Part shown: in pieces, positions 1-6,030 of the stretch
How positions within the stretch are numbered: position 1 is the stretch's first letter
Layout: every line of letters begins with the position of its first letter
Assembly: GCA_009786045.1 (NCBI GenBank)
Contig: WQTY01000043.1
Location: 1-10,028, forward strand
Direction: 5' to 3'
DNA: 10,028 nt
DNA from: Pseudomonadota bacterium
GTDB taxonomy: Bacteria; Myxococcota_A; Bradymonadia; UBA4248
The notes under the pieces: generated by a model
What the model was told of the DNA's origin: nothing
The model's input: the letters and a program-made list of their open reading frames with translations, nothing else
Databases searched by the model: none
Position numbers and translations under genes: made by a program

Positions 1-791
1 GTATAGACCGACAGCCCATGATCCTGAGCAAAGGCTGACTTCAGGGGACGCGAACCCGGCACAACCACTGCACCGGCAGGAATCGTCAACACGCCATCAT
101 GGGCTTCGAGGATGGCCTTGTGAACCAAATCGTAAACCCGTGTCGAACGCGTCAAAATCGTACCTGCCGCCAAAACAGCGCCCTCTCCAAGATGTGCCCC
201 TTCATAGATGCCGCAATTGCCACCCACAAAACAGCCGTCCTCAATGACGACAGGCAACTGTCCCACTGGCTCAAGAACACCCCCTATCTGAGCCGCCGCC
301 GAGATGTGACAGCGCTGGCCTATTTGCGCACAAGACCCCACCAGCGCATGGGAATCGATCATCGTGCCGTCCCCCACATACGCCCCAATGTTGACATAAG
401 CGGGAGGCATGATCGTCACGCCCCGGCCCATATACACGCCCCGGCGCACAGCACTGCCGCCAGGCACGACGCGCACCCCGCGTTCTGCCAAATCCGGCAA
501 ATCCGGCCACAGATTGTGCTTGTCACAGAAAAAGAAACCGGCCTCCGAACGTGCCTCCAAACGCCCCAAACGAAACCCAAGCAAAATGATCGACTTTACA
601 AGTGGCTGACTGCGCCAGACGCCCGCATCATCCGGCGCTGCCGCTCTGACAATGCCCCCCTCAAGCATCGCCAGAAACCGCTCAAACGCAGACTCGGCCT
701 CGCAGCGATTCGACTCAGCCTCAAGACCGGCACTCATCGACAAGGCGATAGCCTCAAGCGCCTGAGAAAAATTTTCGCCTGATTCCCACAT
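1..791 (-). CDS. dapD: 2,3,4,5-tetrahydropyridine-2,6-dicarboxylate N-succinyltransferase (partial, C-terminus beyond window)
   Basis: DapD is a cytoplasmic enzyme that transfers succinyl from succinyl-CoA to tetrahydrodipicolinate in the succinylase branch of lysine and meso-diaminopimelate synthesis. Translating the minus strand from the ATG at 791 gives 263 complete codons with no stop. The N-terminal part (about residues 1-100) is helical. From about residue 105 the left-handed beta-helix hexapeptide repeats begin, with the family blocks GVRVVPGGSAVRRG, YVNIGAYVGDGTMIDS, VGSCAQIG, IGGVLEP and VIEDGCFVGG, then IPAGAVVVPG near residue 247. These match E. coli DapD (274 aa) block for block, so only about 20 residues are missing at the edge. 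The ATG lies 2 bp after the TAG of the upstream branching-enzyme gene, so translation is probably coupled; only a weak GGA precedes it. The pairing with a glycogen gene is unusual, but the identification is firm. Confidence 0.95.
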   Translation of the reverse strand, partial: MWESGENFSQALEAIALSMSAGLEAESNRCEAESAFERFLAMLEGGIVRAAAPDDAGVWRSQPLVKSIILLGFRLGRLEARSEAGFFFCDKHNLWPDLPDLAERGVRVVPGGSAVRRGVYMGRGVTIMPPAYVNIGAYVGDGTMIDSHALVGSCAQIGQRCHISAAAQIGGVLEPVGQLPVVIEDGCFVGGNCGIYEGAHLGEGAVLAAGTILTRSTRVYDLVHKAILEAHDGVLTIPAGAVVVPGSRPLKSAFAQDHGLSVY

Positions 792-793
792 GG

Positions 794-2422
794 CTATTCC
801 GATGTGTAAACAGCGCCTGCCGAAGAACGCTGGTGCGAAGGCGCATAGACGCGATAGTCTATTTCCTGGAAAATAGAATCCTTCCACTCAAGCTCCGCAA
901 TCCAGTCCGGCTCAAGCCGATTCTCGACAATCTGATGGTATATGCCATTGAAACGGGCAATATGATCCCGCGTGCGCTTCTCCGCATACTCCACCGACGT
1001 GTTCGTCGTAATGATGAACGCCCAGTCGGAAGACTGCGCCAACAGCAACTCGCGAGCCGCCTGGTTAAGCGCACGCAGCAAAAGCCCTTCTGCATCGGGA
1101 AAACGCTGCGTCAGCTCCACCATACGCTCCTCCGCGCAATGCAGGTGGGGATAAATCCAGTCATTCCCGTCGTTGAGCCAGACCTCAAAGAAACCCTTGG
1201 CCCCCCAACTCGACAAGCATGGCACAACTTCCTGATGCACTGTCTCAATCTCCAAATATTCGCTCGGCGTGATCATCACAATTTCATCCTGATCACAGGC
1301 TGTCTTGCGCATCAGCATCTCAAGGAACTGCGGTCCCTCATACCACCAGTGACCATACAGTTCGGCATCATAGGGCGACGTGATGTGAGGGATCGTCCCA
1401 AGAACTTCCTTGAGGTGGCGGCACTGTGCCTGACGATTAAACAAAAAATTACCTGCGTGCTCGCTCGCTCGCTCGCTCGCCCAGGCAGGCACATACGGCT
1501 GCTTCTGATCCAGCGATATCTTGCCGGTAATACGATGAAACTTAAGCCCTGTATTGCGGCGAAGACCATCGGAATGCAAATAGGGTTTTACCTCGGCATA
1601 GGGCAAATCAAAGCCAAGATCACGGTAAAACTCACGATAGTCAGGATGCCCGGGATAACCGATCTCCGCACTCCACACCTGACGTGAGCTCTCAAGATCG
1701 CGCGCAAAAGCCATCACGCCGGAAGGCGTCACCACGGGACGAAGCGTGCCATACCGTGCCGGCGGATTGCTCTTCGTCAAACCATGCGACTCTACAATGA
1801 AAAACCGAATGCCGCACTCGGCAAGAATCGCATCCAGACCCGGTACAAAAGCACACTCAGGCAACCAGATGCCACGCGGATCCCGGCCAAAATGCTTCCT
1901 GTAGTTGGACACTGCCACCCGAACCTGAGCCCGGCGCCCCTCGTCTGTGGACATCAGCGGCAAAAAACCATGTGTCGCTCCGCAGGTGATGATCTCCAGT
2001 GACCCCGAATCCTGGAAATGGCGAAATACCGGCAGAAGCTGACGATGCCATACCTCATTAAAGAGACGCTGCGTCTCGCGCAGCTCGTATGCCGCTGAAG
2101 CCGATGCATCATGAAACGGCGTACCCTCCAGCGCAATCCGCTGCTTCTCTGCCAACTCCAGCAGCCTCTCCAAATGCGCCTCATAACGCGACTGCAGAGC
2201 CGGATCCGAAAGCATTTCGCAAAGCGGCGGCGTCATACTCATCGTAAGACGAAAGCGAATGCCGTCTCCTGTCAGCCGCCCCATCATGCGCAGCAAAGGG
2301 ATGTAGGTCTCGGTCATGGCCTCAAAGAGCCAGTCTTCTTCGAGAAAATCCGGGTACTCGGGGTGGCGGACAAAAGGGAGGTGCGCATGCAGGACAATGC
2401 TCAAATAGCCTTGTAAACTCAT
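794..2422 (-). CDS. GH57 family 1,4-alpha-glucan branching enzyme (DUF1957 C-terminal domain)
   Basis: This 542-residue protein is a glycoside hydrolase family 57 enzyme of the branching type, which forms alpha-1,6 branches in glycogen or other alpha-glucans in the cytoplasm. The five conserved GH57 regions are visible: HAHLPF near residue 12, CGATHGFLP at 147-155, WLPECAF with the expected nucleophile Glu189, SPYDAELYGHWWYEGP with the expected acid/base Asp352, and the downstream SSWG segment. Both catalytic positions fall close to those known for the Thermococcus enzyme TK1436 (Glu183, Asp354), and the length is typical. The C-terminal block WAFIITTNTSVEYAEKR belongs to the DUF1957 helical domain. 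The frame is open to 2485, but the start at 2422 is preferred: an AAGGA lies 10 nt upstream and MSLQGYLSIVLHAHLPF matches the usual family N-terminus. It is second in a leftward unit, between a DUF4912 gene and dapD. A tetranucleotide tract lies inside the frame. Confidence 0.95.
   Translation of the reverse strand: MSLQGYLSIVLHAHLPFVRHPEYPDFLEEDWLFEAMTETYIPLLRMMGRLTGDGIRFRLTMSMTPPLCEMLSDPALQSRYEAHLERLLELAEKQRIALEGTPFHDASASAAYELRETQRLFNEVWHRQLLPVFRHFQDSGSLEIITCGATHGFLPLMSTDEGRRAQVRVAVSNYRKHFGRDPRGIWLPECAFVPGLDAILAECGIRFFIVESHGLTKSNPPARYGTLRPVVTPSGVMAFARDLESSRQVWSAEIGYPGHPDYREFYRDLGFDLPYAEVKPYLHSDGLRRNTGLKFHRITGKISLDQKQPYVPAWASERASEHAGNFLFNRQAQCRHLKEVLGTIPHITSPYDAELYGHWWYEGPQFLEMLMRKTACDQDEIVMITPSEYLEIETVHQEVVPCLSSWGAKGFFEVWLNDGNDWIYPHLHCAEERMVELTQRFPDAEGLLLRALNQAARELLLAQSSDWAFIITTNTSVEYAEKRTRDHIARFNGIYHQIVENRLEPDWIAELEWKDSIFQEIDYRVYAPSHQRSSAGAVYTSE
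1459..1480. repeat. tetranucleotide tract, five and a half TCGC units, inside the GH57 gene
   Basis: Positions 1461-1480 are five exact TCGC units, preceded by a half unit GC. On the coding strand they encode the ASERASE part of WASERASEHAG, between catalytic regions 3 and 4. Because the unit is 4 bp, gain or loss of one copy would shift the frame and remove the region with Asp352 and the C-terminal domain. The tract is short compared with known phase-variable tracts, so switching is only a possibility. Confidence 0.75.
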
Positions 2423-2432
2423 GAAAATGCCA

Positions 2433-2437
2433 TCCTT
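2433..2437 (-). promoter_or_regulatory. ribosome binding site that fixes the GH57 start
   Basis: On the minus strand AAGGA sits 10 nt before the ATG at 2422. No comparable site is seen before the further upstream in-frame start at 2485, so the 2422 start is chosen. Confidence 0.65.
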
Positions 2438-2450
2438 AATGAAAGTGTAT

Positions 2451-2464
2451 CGGCGCACACGCCG
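2451..2464. other. small hairpin in the DUF4912-GH57 gap
   Basis: CGGCG-CACA-CGCCG is a perfect 5-bp stem with a 4-nt loop in the 90-bp gap between the DUF4912 stop and the GH57 start. No T-run follows it in the direction of transcription, so it does not look like an intrinsic terminator. It could be an mRNA processing or stability element, or chance in GC-rich DNA. Confidence 0.3.
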
Positions 2465-2512
2465 CAAGCTGTAGCCAGTGAACAAAGAAAATGATTCAGC
2501 TCAACGCATCGA

Positions 2513-3487
2513 CTATTTTCGGCGCAAGTTCAGCTCTGACGACCCTGTCAACAGATCAGACGACCCAGGCGCATGCTCTGAACCAAACCAGGATGATGGT
2601 GCACATGCCACACCCTTTGGCCCAACCGCGCCAAAGGCACCGCCACCGCCACCGCCATGCGCAATCTCAGAGAACGACTGCGAATATTCGGGCGCCTGAC
2701 CAGGCGCCGGAGCCTCCGACACCACACTGCCTGTCTTAACATCAACCCATTTCTCCGACAGACGATGGCGCGACTGCTCCCCAAGGCGAACGTGCGACTC
2801 CAGCTTGAGCTCCAATGCACCATCCCCATGCATAAGCGACAATGCTACTCTCGACACGCTAATCGTCGGCAGCCGGAAATACCCGCGGCCATTGCGACGC
2901 GCAGGCGTCCAAAACGAATCAAGTACCTGCCCCGCAGCATCATACGCCGTCAAAAGCCAACCATTCTCGCTCTCAAAATTCGAATTCCAATACACAAACA
3001 ACGTCTCGGGATCCCGAACCAGGGCATACAAACACGTCCCGGGAATATACTCCGGCAACACAGCCCCCCTGTCGATATAAACAGAATCCGGCTCCCGCAC
3101 CTCGATAACCTCAGCCTCGGCTTCCGCGTCGGTCACATCGCCTGCCGCTTCATCCGTCTCAGTCTCAGCCTCAGCTTCCACTTCATCCGCATCCGCTTCA
3201 ACTTCCACCACAAACCCACCCGCCTTTAATTTTGGCTTGGCACTGGCCTTCGACTTGGATTCCACCACACTGCAGGCAGCCTCTGTCATGGATAACGCCT
3301 CCCCATCGGCACCAGACTCAGAATCCACAACAACGGCAGCAGCCTCACAAGACGCCTTGGCCGAAGCTTCCAAAATTGCCTCGACCAATTCGGCCTTCTT
3401 CATGGCACTACTTCGCTTCACACCCAAGCGCTCCGCCTCAACTCGTAGCTCCTTGACTGTCAATGACATCAATTTTGACTCTTCCAC
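2513..3487 (-). CDS. DUF4912 protein with N-terminal SAP/Rho_N-like motif and acidic linker
   Basis: This is a 324-residue protein of unknown biochemical role. Residues about 8-40 (LTVKELRVEAERLGV, then KKAELVEAIL) resemble the SAP / Rho N-terminal helix-extended-helix motif that can bind nucleic acid. Residues about 41-135 are low complexity and strongly acidic (runs of EAEAE and DEAAG), built from imperfect codon-sized microrepeats. Residues about 137-250 look like DUF4912: the segment YIPGTCLYALVRDPETLFVYW is the hallmark, followed by YDAAG, GRGYFRLP and a charged end. The tail has a run of six glycines (278-283) and is otherwise disordered. From memory of the family, DUF4912 genes recur next to GH57 branching-type enzymes, and that is the case here, which suggests a role in alpha-glucan metabolism or its control. 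The start is GTG at 3487, chosen for a strong AAGGAG 8 nt upstream; an internal ATG at 3469 is the alternative. Confidence 0.85.
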   Translation of the reverse strand: MEESKLMSLTVKELRVEAERLGVKRSSAMKKAELVEAILEASAKASCEAAAVVVDSESGADGEALSMTEAACSVVESKSKASAKPKLKAGGFVVEVEADADEVEAEAETETDEAAGDVTDAEAEAEVIEVREPDSVYIDRGAVLPEYIPGTCLYALVRDPETLFVYWNSNFESENGWLLTAYDAAGQVLDSFWTPARRNGRGYFRLPTISVSRVALSLMHGDGALELKLESHVRLGEQSRHRLSEKWVDVKTGSVVSEAPAPGQAPEYSQSFSEIAHGGGGGGAFGAVGPKGVACAPSSWFGSEHAPGSSDLLTGSSELNLRRK

Positions 3488-3493
3488 CTTATT

Positions 3494-3501
3494 CTCTCCT
3501 T
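3494..3501 (-). promoter_or_regulatory. strong ribosome binding site supporting the GTG start of the DUF4912 gene
   Basis: On the minus strand AAGGAGAG is found here, with the AAGGAG core 8 nt before GTG at 3487. This favours the GTG over the ATG six codons further in. Confidence 0.75.
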
Positions 3502-3815
3502 ATGCCGCGCCCTCTTCGCCGCCATGAACGACCAATCCTCCGACATTGCGTCCATGCTGCATACGCCGGATGGTACCACACAGTCTAACATCTACAAAGC
3601 GCCTTCCCCCAAAACGTACACCAAAACAACACGCGCTCAAACACCCAAAAAATTTCAGGCAGCACACGCGTTAAATCGACAACCAAATGTAGGCGTTTTG
3701 CACACATGTATGCTGACAGCACTCTGCACAACCTTGCCAAAGAATGCAAGGGAATTTCCACAGTTTTTCCTGCCCCTGCCTGCACGCAGAGCCTTAAAAT
3801 GTAAAGCTGTCCGCG
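3502..3815. other. divergent intergenic region, no gene recognised
   Basis: This stretch separates the leftward DUF4912-GH57-dapD unit from the rightward kinase genes and must hold promoters for at least the leftward unit. A plus-strand open frame across it has no family resemblance and runs into the kinase start, so it is not called. No confident -35/-10 pair was found on either strand by eye. Confidence 0.5.
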
Positions 3816-3846
3816 ATATATGCTGGTGGTTTTTTAACGATAAAGG

Positions 3847-3908
3847 TAGTGGATCTTTTGCGTCCCACAGGACGTGCACGTCTTCTGTTTTGCCTTCTTG
3901 GGTAAGTC
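3847..3908 (+). repeat. duplicated leader, copy 1 (5' of kinase 1)
   Basis: These 62 bp directly before the kinase 1 start match 5969-6030 before kinase 2 at 60 positions with no gap; the only differences are T/C at 3881/6003 and G/A at 3901/6023. A weaker match extends upstream to about 3816 (ATATATGCTGGTGGTTTTT against ATATATACTGATGGTTTTT), which marks the approximate left end of the duplicated unit. Inside is the hairpin CGTCC-CACA-GGACG (3861-3874). The segment before the ATG has no good Shine-Dalgarno sequence (only GGGTAAG). The likely role is a 5' untranslated or promoter region shared by both genes. Confidence 0.85.
3871..3882. promoter_or_regulatory. 12-bp perfect palindrome, operator candidate
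   Basis: GACGTGCACGTC reads the same on both strands and ends 26 bp before the kinase 1 start. It overlaps the right arm of the hairpin at 3861-3874. The equivalent site before kinase 2 (5993-6004) has one change, GACGTGCACGCC, so it is no longer perfect. The symmetry suits a dimeric DNA-binding regulator, but no regulator gene is nearby. Confidence 0.4.
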
Positions 3909-5891
3909 ATGAGTTTTGAACCTGGGAAAACGCTTGTAGGCCGTTATCGGCTCAGCGAGTCCATTGGCGGCGGCGCCATGGGGGAGGTGTTCAAGGCCGA
4001 GCATACGCTGATGAAAAAAATGGTGGCCATCAAACTCCTGCATGCTTCGGCATCCGGCAACCAGGAGCTGGTCGAGCGTTTCCGCCGCGAGGCTCAGTCC
4101 GCAGCCGCCATCCAGCACCCAAACATGTGTGCCGTCACGGATTTCGACGTCACAGAAGACGGCACCTTCTTTCTCGTCATGGAATACCTCGACGGAGAAA
4201 CGCTCCAGGGACGGCTGAATCGAGTGAGGTGCCTTGACCCGCTCACCACCATCCACATCATGACCCAGCTCCTCAGCGTCCTGCAATCGGCGCACGCCTG
4301 TGGCATTGTGCACCGCGATGTCAAGCCGGAAAACATCTTCCTCATCCAGCAGGATGGCACACGCGACCTCGTCAAACTGCTTGACTTTGGCATCGCACGG
4401 CAAAGCGAAACAGCCACGGCCTCTTCCAGCCAAGCCAAACTCACCCAGGCCGGTTTCATCTACGGTACGCCGCAATACATGGCGCCCGAGCAGGCCTCCG
4501 GCGATACCATCGACTTTCGGGCAGACCTCTACGCCTGCGGCGTCATCCTCTACGAGATGATCACCGGCAAACGGCCGTTCATCAGCGACAACATCGTCTC
4601 ACTCCTCGGCATGCACTGCTTCGAGCCGCCGCCTCATCTTGAACCCGATGCCATCGAACATGCCGACCAATTCGACGCCATCATCCAAAAGCTTCTCATG
4701 AAAAACCGCAAGGAGCGCTTTCAATCGGCACGCGACGTTGCCAGGGCGCTTGAGGCGGTAAAAAATGGTCTGTCCTGCTACGATGCTCCCCCCGCATCCG
4801 AGAAAACAGATAACGTTCTCGCCAACCAAATGCATGTCAAAATAAGCTCGGGCCTTTCTGCGCTCAGCTCGACGATCTTCACGGCCCTGCCCGTCAAACG
4901 CACCAGAGGCCTCATCCTCGCCGCTGCCTGTGCCATCCTGCTTGTCGCCCTTTTTGTCGTCATGCACAAATCCGACAACGCACGCCCCCTTCCCATCGCA
5001 GAGCCGCCAGTTGCCTACCAATCCCAGGACAACACCCCTCATATCCAGGACGGTACGTACCAGAATCGCGCTCAAGGCGTTTCACGACTCGGCACCCCTC
5101 ATATCCAGGACGACACCCCTCATATCCAGGACGCACCACAACCCTTCGACTACGACGAAAAATATCAAATCTCACACGACGCCGTCCTGTCGAAGGATCA
5201 GGCCGTCATCTCCGCCGTCGGAGATCTCTACGTCAAAAATTTCGATATCGCCCTGGAAAAGCTCGACGCGCTCTACAGCAAATACGAAACGCACCCAAAC
5301 TTCATGCGCCTGTATGTCCTCACGCTTCACGAACTAAAGCGCCATGACGATACCCTCCACGCCCTCGACAAACTCCTGACTCTCGTCCCTGATGCCCTGC
5401 GAAGCAAAAGCATCCAGGAGGTCGTCTTCTTCCTCATCGTTCAGAAAAACCACTCCAAGCCAACGATGGACGTCCTGCAAAACCACACCTCGACCGAGGC
5501 TGTCATCAGCCTTTCCGATGCTATCATCAATTCTCCCTTTAATGGCTCCGACGATCTGAAAAAACGCCTGCGAGTGGTCTTCGAAGCCATGCCCCAGGAC
5601 GATATCCCGGAGTGGCGGCGCCTGGCTGCAGAGGTCTGGACCATGCCCAAAGAGCAATGCAAAGATCGCCTCAAAATTCTGATTGACATCGCCAACAGCG
5701 ACATCCCGCCACCGATGCTCAGAGACATCCTTAGAGCCCTCCGCTTTAAACGCGAGTGCGAGGAGAAGAAGGGGCGCTCCAGAATAAAAACCGACTGCAA
5801 TGCCTGCATGCGACCCTGGATCCAAGACACAGAAGACTTACTCAGAGCTCAGCGCTTCGCACCACGCGAAGCACAAACACCGCCAGATTAG
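3909..5891 (+). CDS. receptor-like Hanks-type Ser/Thr protein kinase, copy 1
   Basis: This 660-residue membrane kinase would phosphorylate Ser/Thr on unknown cytoplasmic targets in response to a signal sensed outside the membrane. The kinase domain spans about residues 13-285: glycine loop IGGGAMGEV (19-27), VAIK with Lys42, helix-C Glu61, HRDVKPEN with Asp137 and Asn142, DFG at 159-161, a Ser/Thr-rich activation loop, GTPQYMAPE ending at Glu194, and Asp206. All catalytic residues are present, so it should be active. A membrane helix follows at about 334-352 (LILAAACAILLVALFVVM). The outer part has a repeat-rich stretch (376-408), a helical TPR-like region (about 425-500), and a tail with Cys584, Cys617 and a CNAC pair (630/633). 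It is a tandem duplicate of the next gene, about 88% identical by eye in the kinase domain and less outside the membrane. Odd points are Ala-Cys at residues 130-131, where copy 2 has Glu-Arg before GIVHRD, and the extra insert near 376-408. The start is supported by identity with copy 2. Confidence 0.95.
   Translation: MSFEPGKTLVGRYRLSESIGGGAMGEVFKAEHTLMKKMVAIKLLHASASGNQELVERFRREAQSAAAIQHPNMCAVTDFDVTEDGTFFLVMEYLDGETLQGRLNRVRCLDPLTTIHIMTQLLSVLQSAHACGIVHRDVKPENIFLIQQDGTRDLVKLLDFGIARQSETATASSSQAKLTQAGFIYGTPQYMAPEQASGDTIDFRADLYACGVILYEMITGKRPFISDNIVSLLGMHCFEPPPHLEPDAIEHADQFDAIIQKLLMKNRKERFQSARDVARALEAVKNGLSCYDAPPASEKTDNVLANQMHVKISSGLSALSSTIFTALPVKRTRGLILAAACAILLVALFVVMHKSDNARPLPIAEPPVAYQSQDNTPHIQDGTYQNRAQGVSRLGTPHIQDDTPHIQDAPQPFDYDEKYQISHDAVLSKDQAVISAVGDLYVKNFDIALEKLDALYSKYETHPNFMRLYVLTLHELKRHDDTLHALDKLLTLVPDALRSKSIQEVVFFLIVQKNHSKPTMDVLQNHTSTEAVISLSDAIINSPFNGSDDLKKRLRVVFEAMPQDDIPEWRRLAAEVWTMPKEQCKDRLKILIDIANSDIPPPMLRDILRALRFKRECEEKKGRSRIKTDCNACMRPWIQDTEDLLRAQRFAPREAQTPPD
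5033..5133 (+). repeat. three copies of a 20-bp in-frame repeat in kinase 1
   Basis: The 20-mer CACCCCTCATATCCAGGACG occurs exactly at 5033-5052, 5093-5112 and 5114-5133. The offsets are 60 and 21 bp, both multiples of three, so each copy encodes TPHIQD (residues 376-381, 396-401, 403-408). Kinase 2 has a single related VPHIQD at the same place (7170-7187). The array lies just outside the membrane helix and makes the linker longer in copy 1 only, probably by slipped or unequal recombination after the gene duplication. Confidence 0.85.
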
Positions 5892-5898
5892 CGCCGAC

Positions 5899-5940
5899 AT
5901 GATATGGGGCGGGGATGGAATCCTAAAATATCCATGTCAT
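5899..5940 (+). other. inter-kinase hairpin
   Basis: ATGATATGG (5899-5907) can pair with CCATGTCAT (5932-5940) as a 9-bp stem with one G-U wobble and a 24-nt loop, starting 8 bp after the kinase 1 stop. No T-run follows directly, so it is a weak terminator candidate at best. It could also be an RNA processing or stability element between the two kinase genes. Confidence 0.3.
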
Positions 5941-5968
5941 ATATACTGATGGTTTTTCTGTTATATGC

Positions 5969-6030
5969 TAGTGGATCTTTTGCGTCCCACAGGACGTGCA
6001 CGCCTTCTGTTTTGCCTTCTTGAGTAAGTC
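5969..6030 (+). repeat. duplicated leader, copy 2 (5' of kinase 2)
   Basis: Second copy of the 62-bp leader at 3847-3908, with the hairpin CGTCC-CACA-GGACG at 5983-5996. Just upstream, TATACT (5942-5947) resembles a -10 box, and TATGCT occupies the aligned place in copy 1 (3819-3824). No matching -35 was found, so the promoter is uncertain. Retention of the leader suggests that kinase 2 has its own expression signals rather than relying only on read-through from kinase 1. Confidence 0.85.

Noticed and set aside
1..791. dapD considered as a broken gene because no stop is present
   Set aside because: The frame is open to the window edge and all motifs are in place; the missing end matches the window boundary, so it is cut by the window and not a pseudogene.
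99..1687. Plus-strand open frames opposite dapD and the GH57 gene
   Set aside because: The minus-strand translations match DapD and GH57 motif by motif, so the plus-strand frames are shadows.
2637..2658. CCGCCA-type simple repeat as a regulatory repeat
   Set aside because: It encodes the glycine run in the tail of the DUF4912 protein and has a 3/6-bp period, so it is explained by the coding sequence.
3524..3919. 131-codon plus-strand open frame in the divergent intergenic region
   Set aside because: It resembles no family, has biased composition, overlaps the kinase 1 start in another frame, and covers the duplicated leader, whose copy 2 is not open in the same way upstream.
5033..5133. CRISPR-like short direct repeats
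   Set aside because: The repeats are 20 bp, in frame, with spacers of 40 bp and 1 bp, inside a kinase gene. They are coding repeats, not a CRISPR array.
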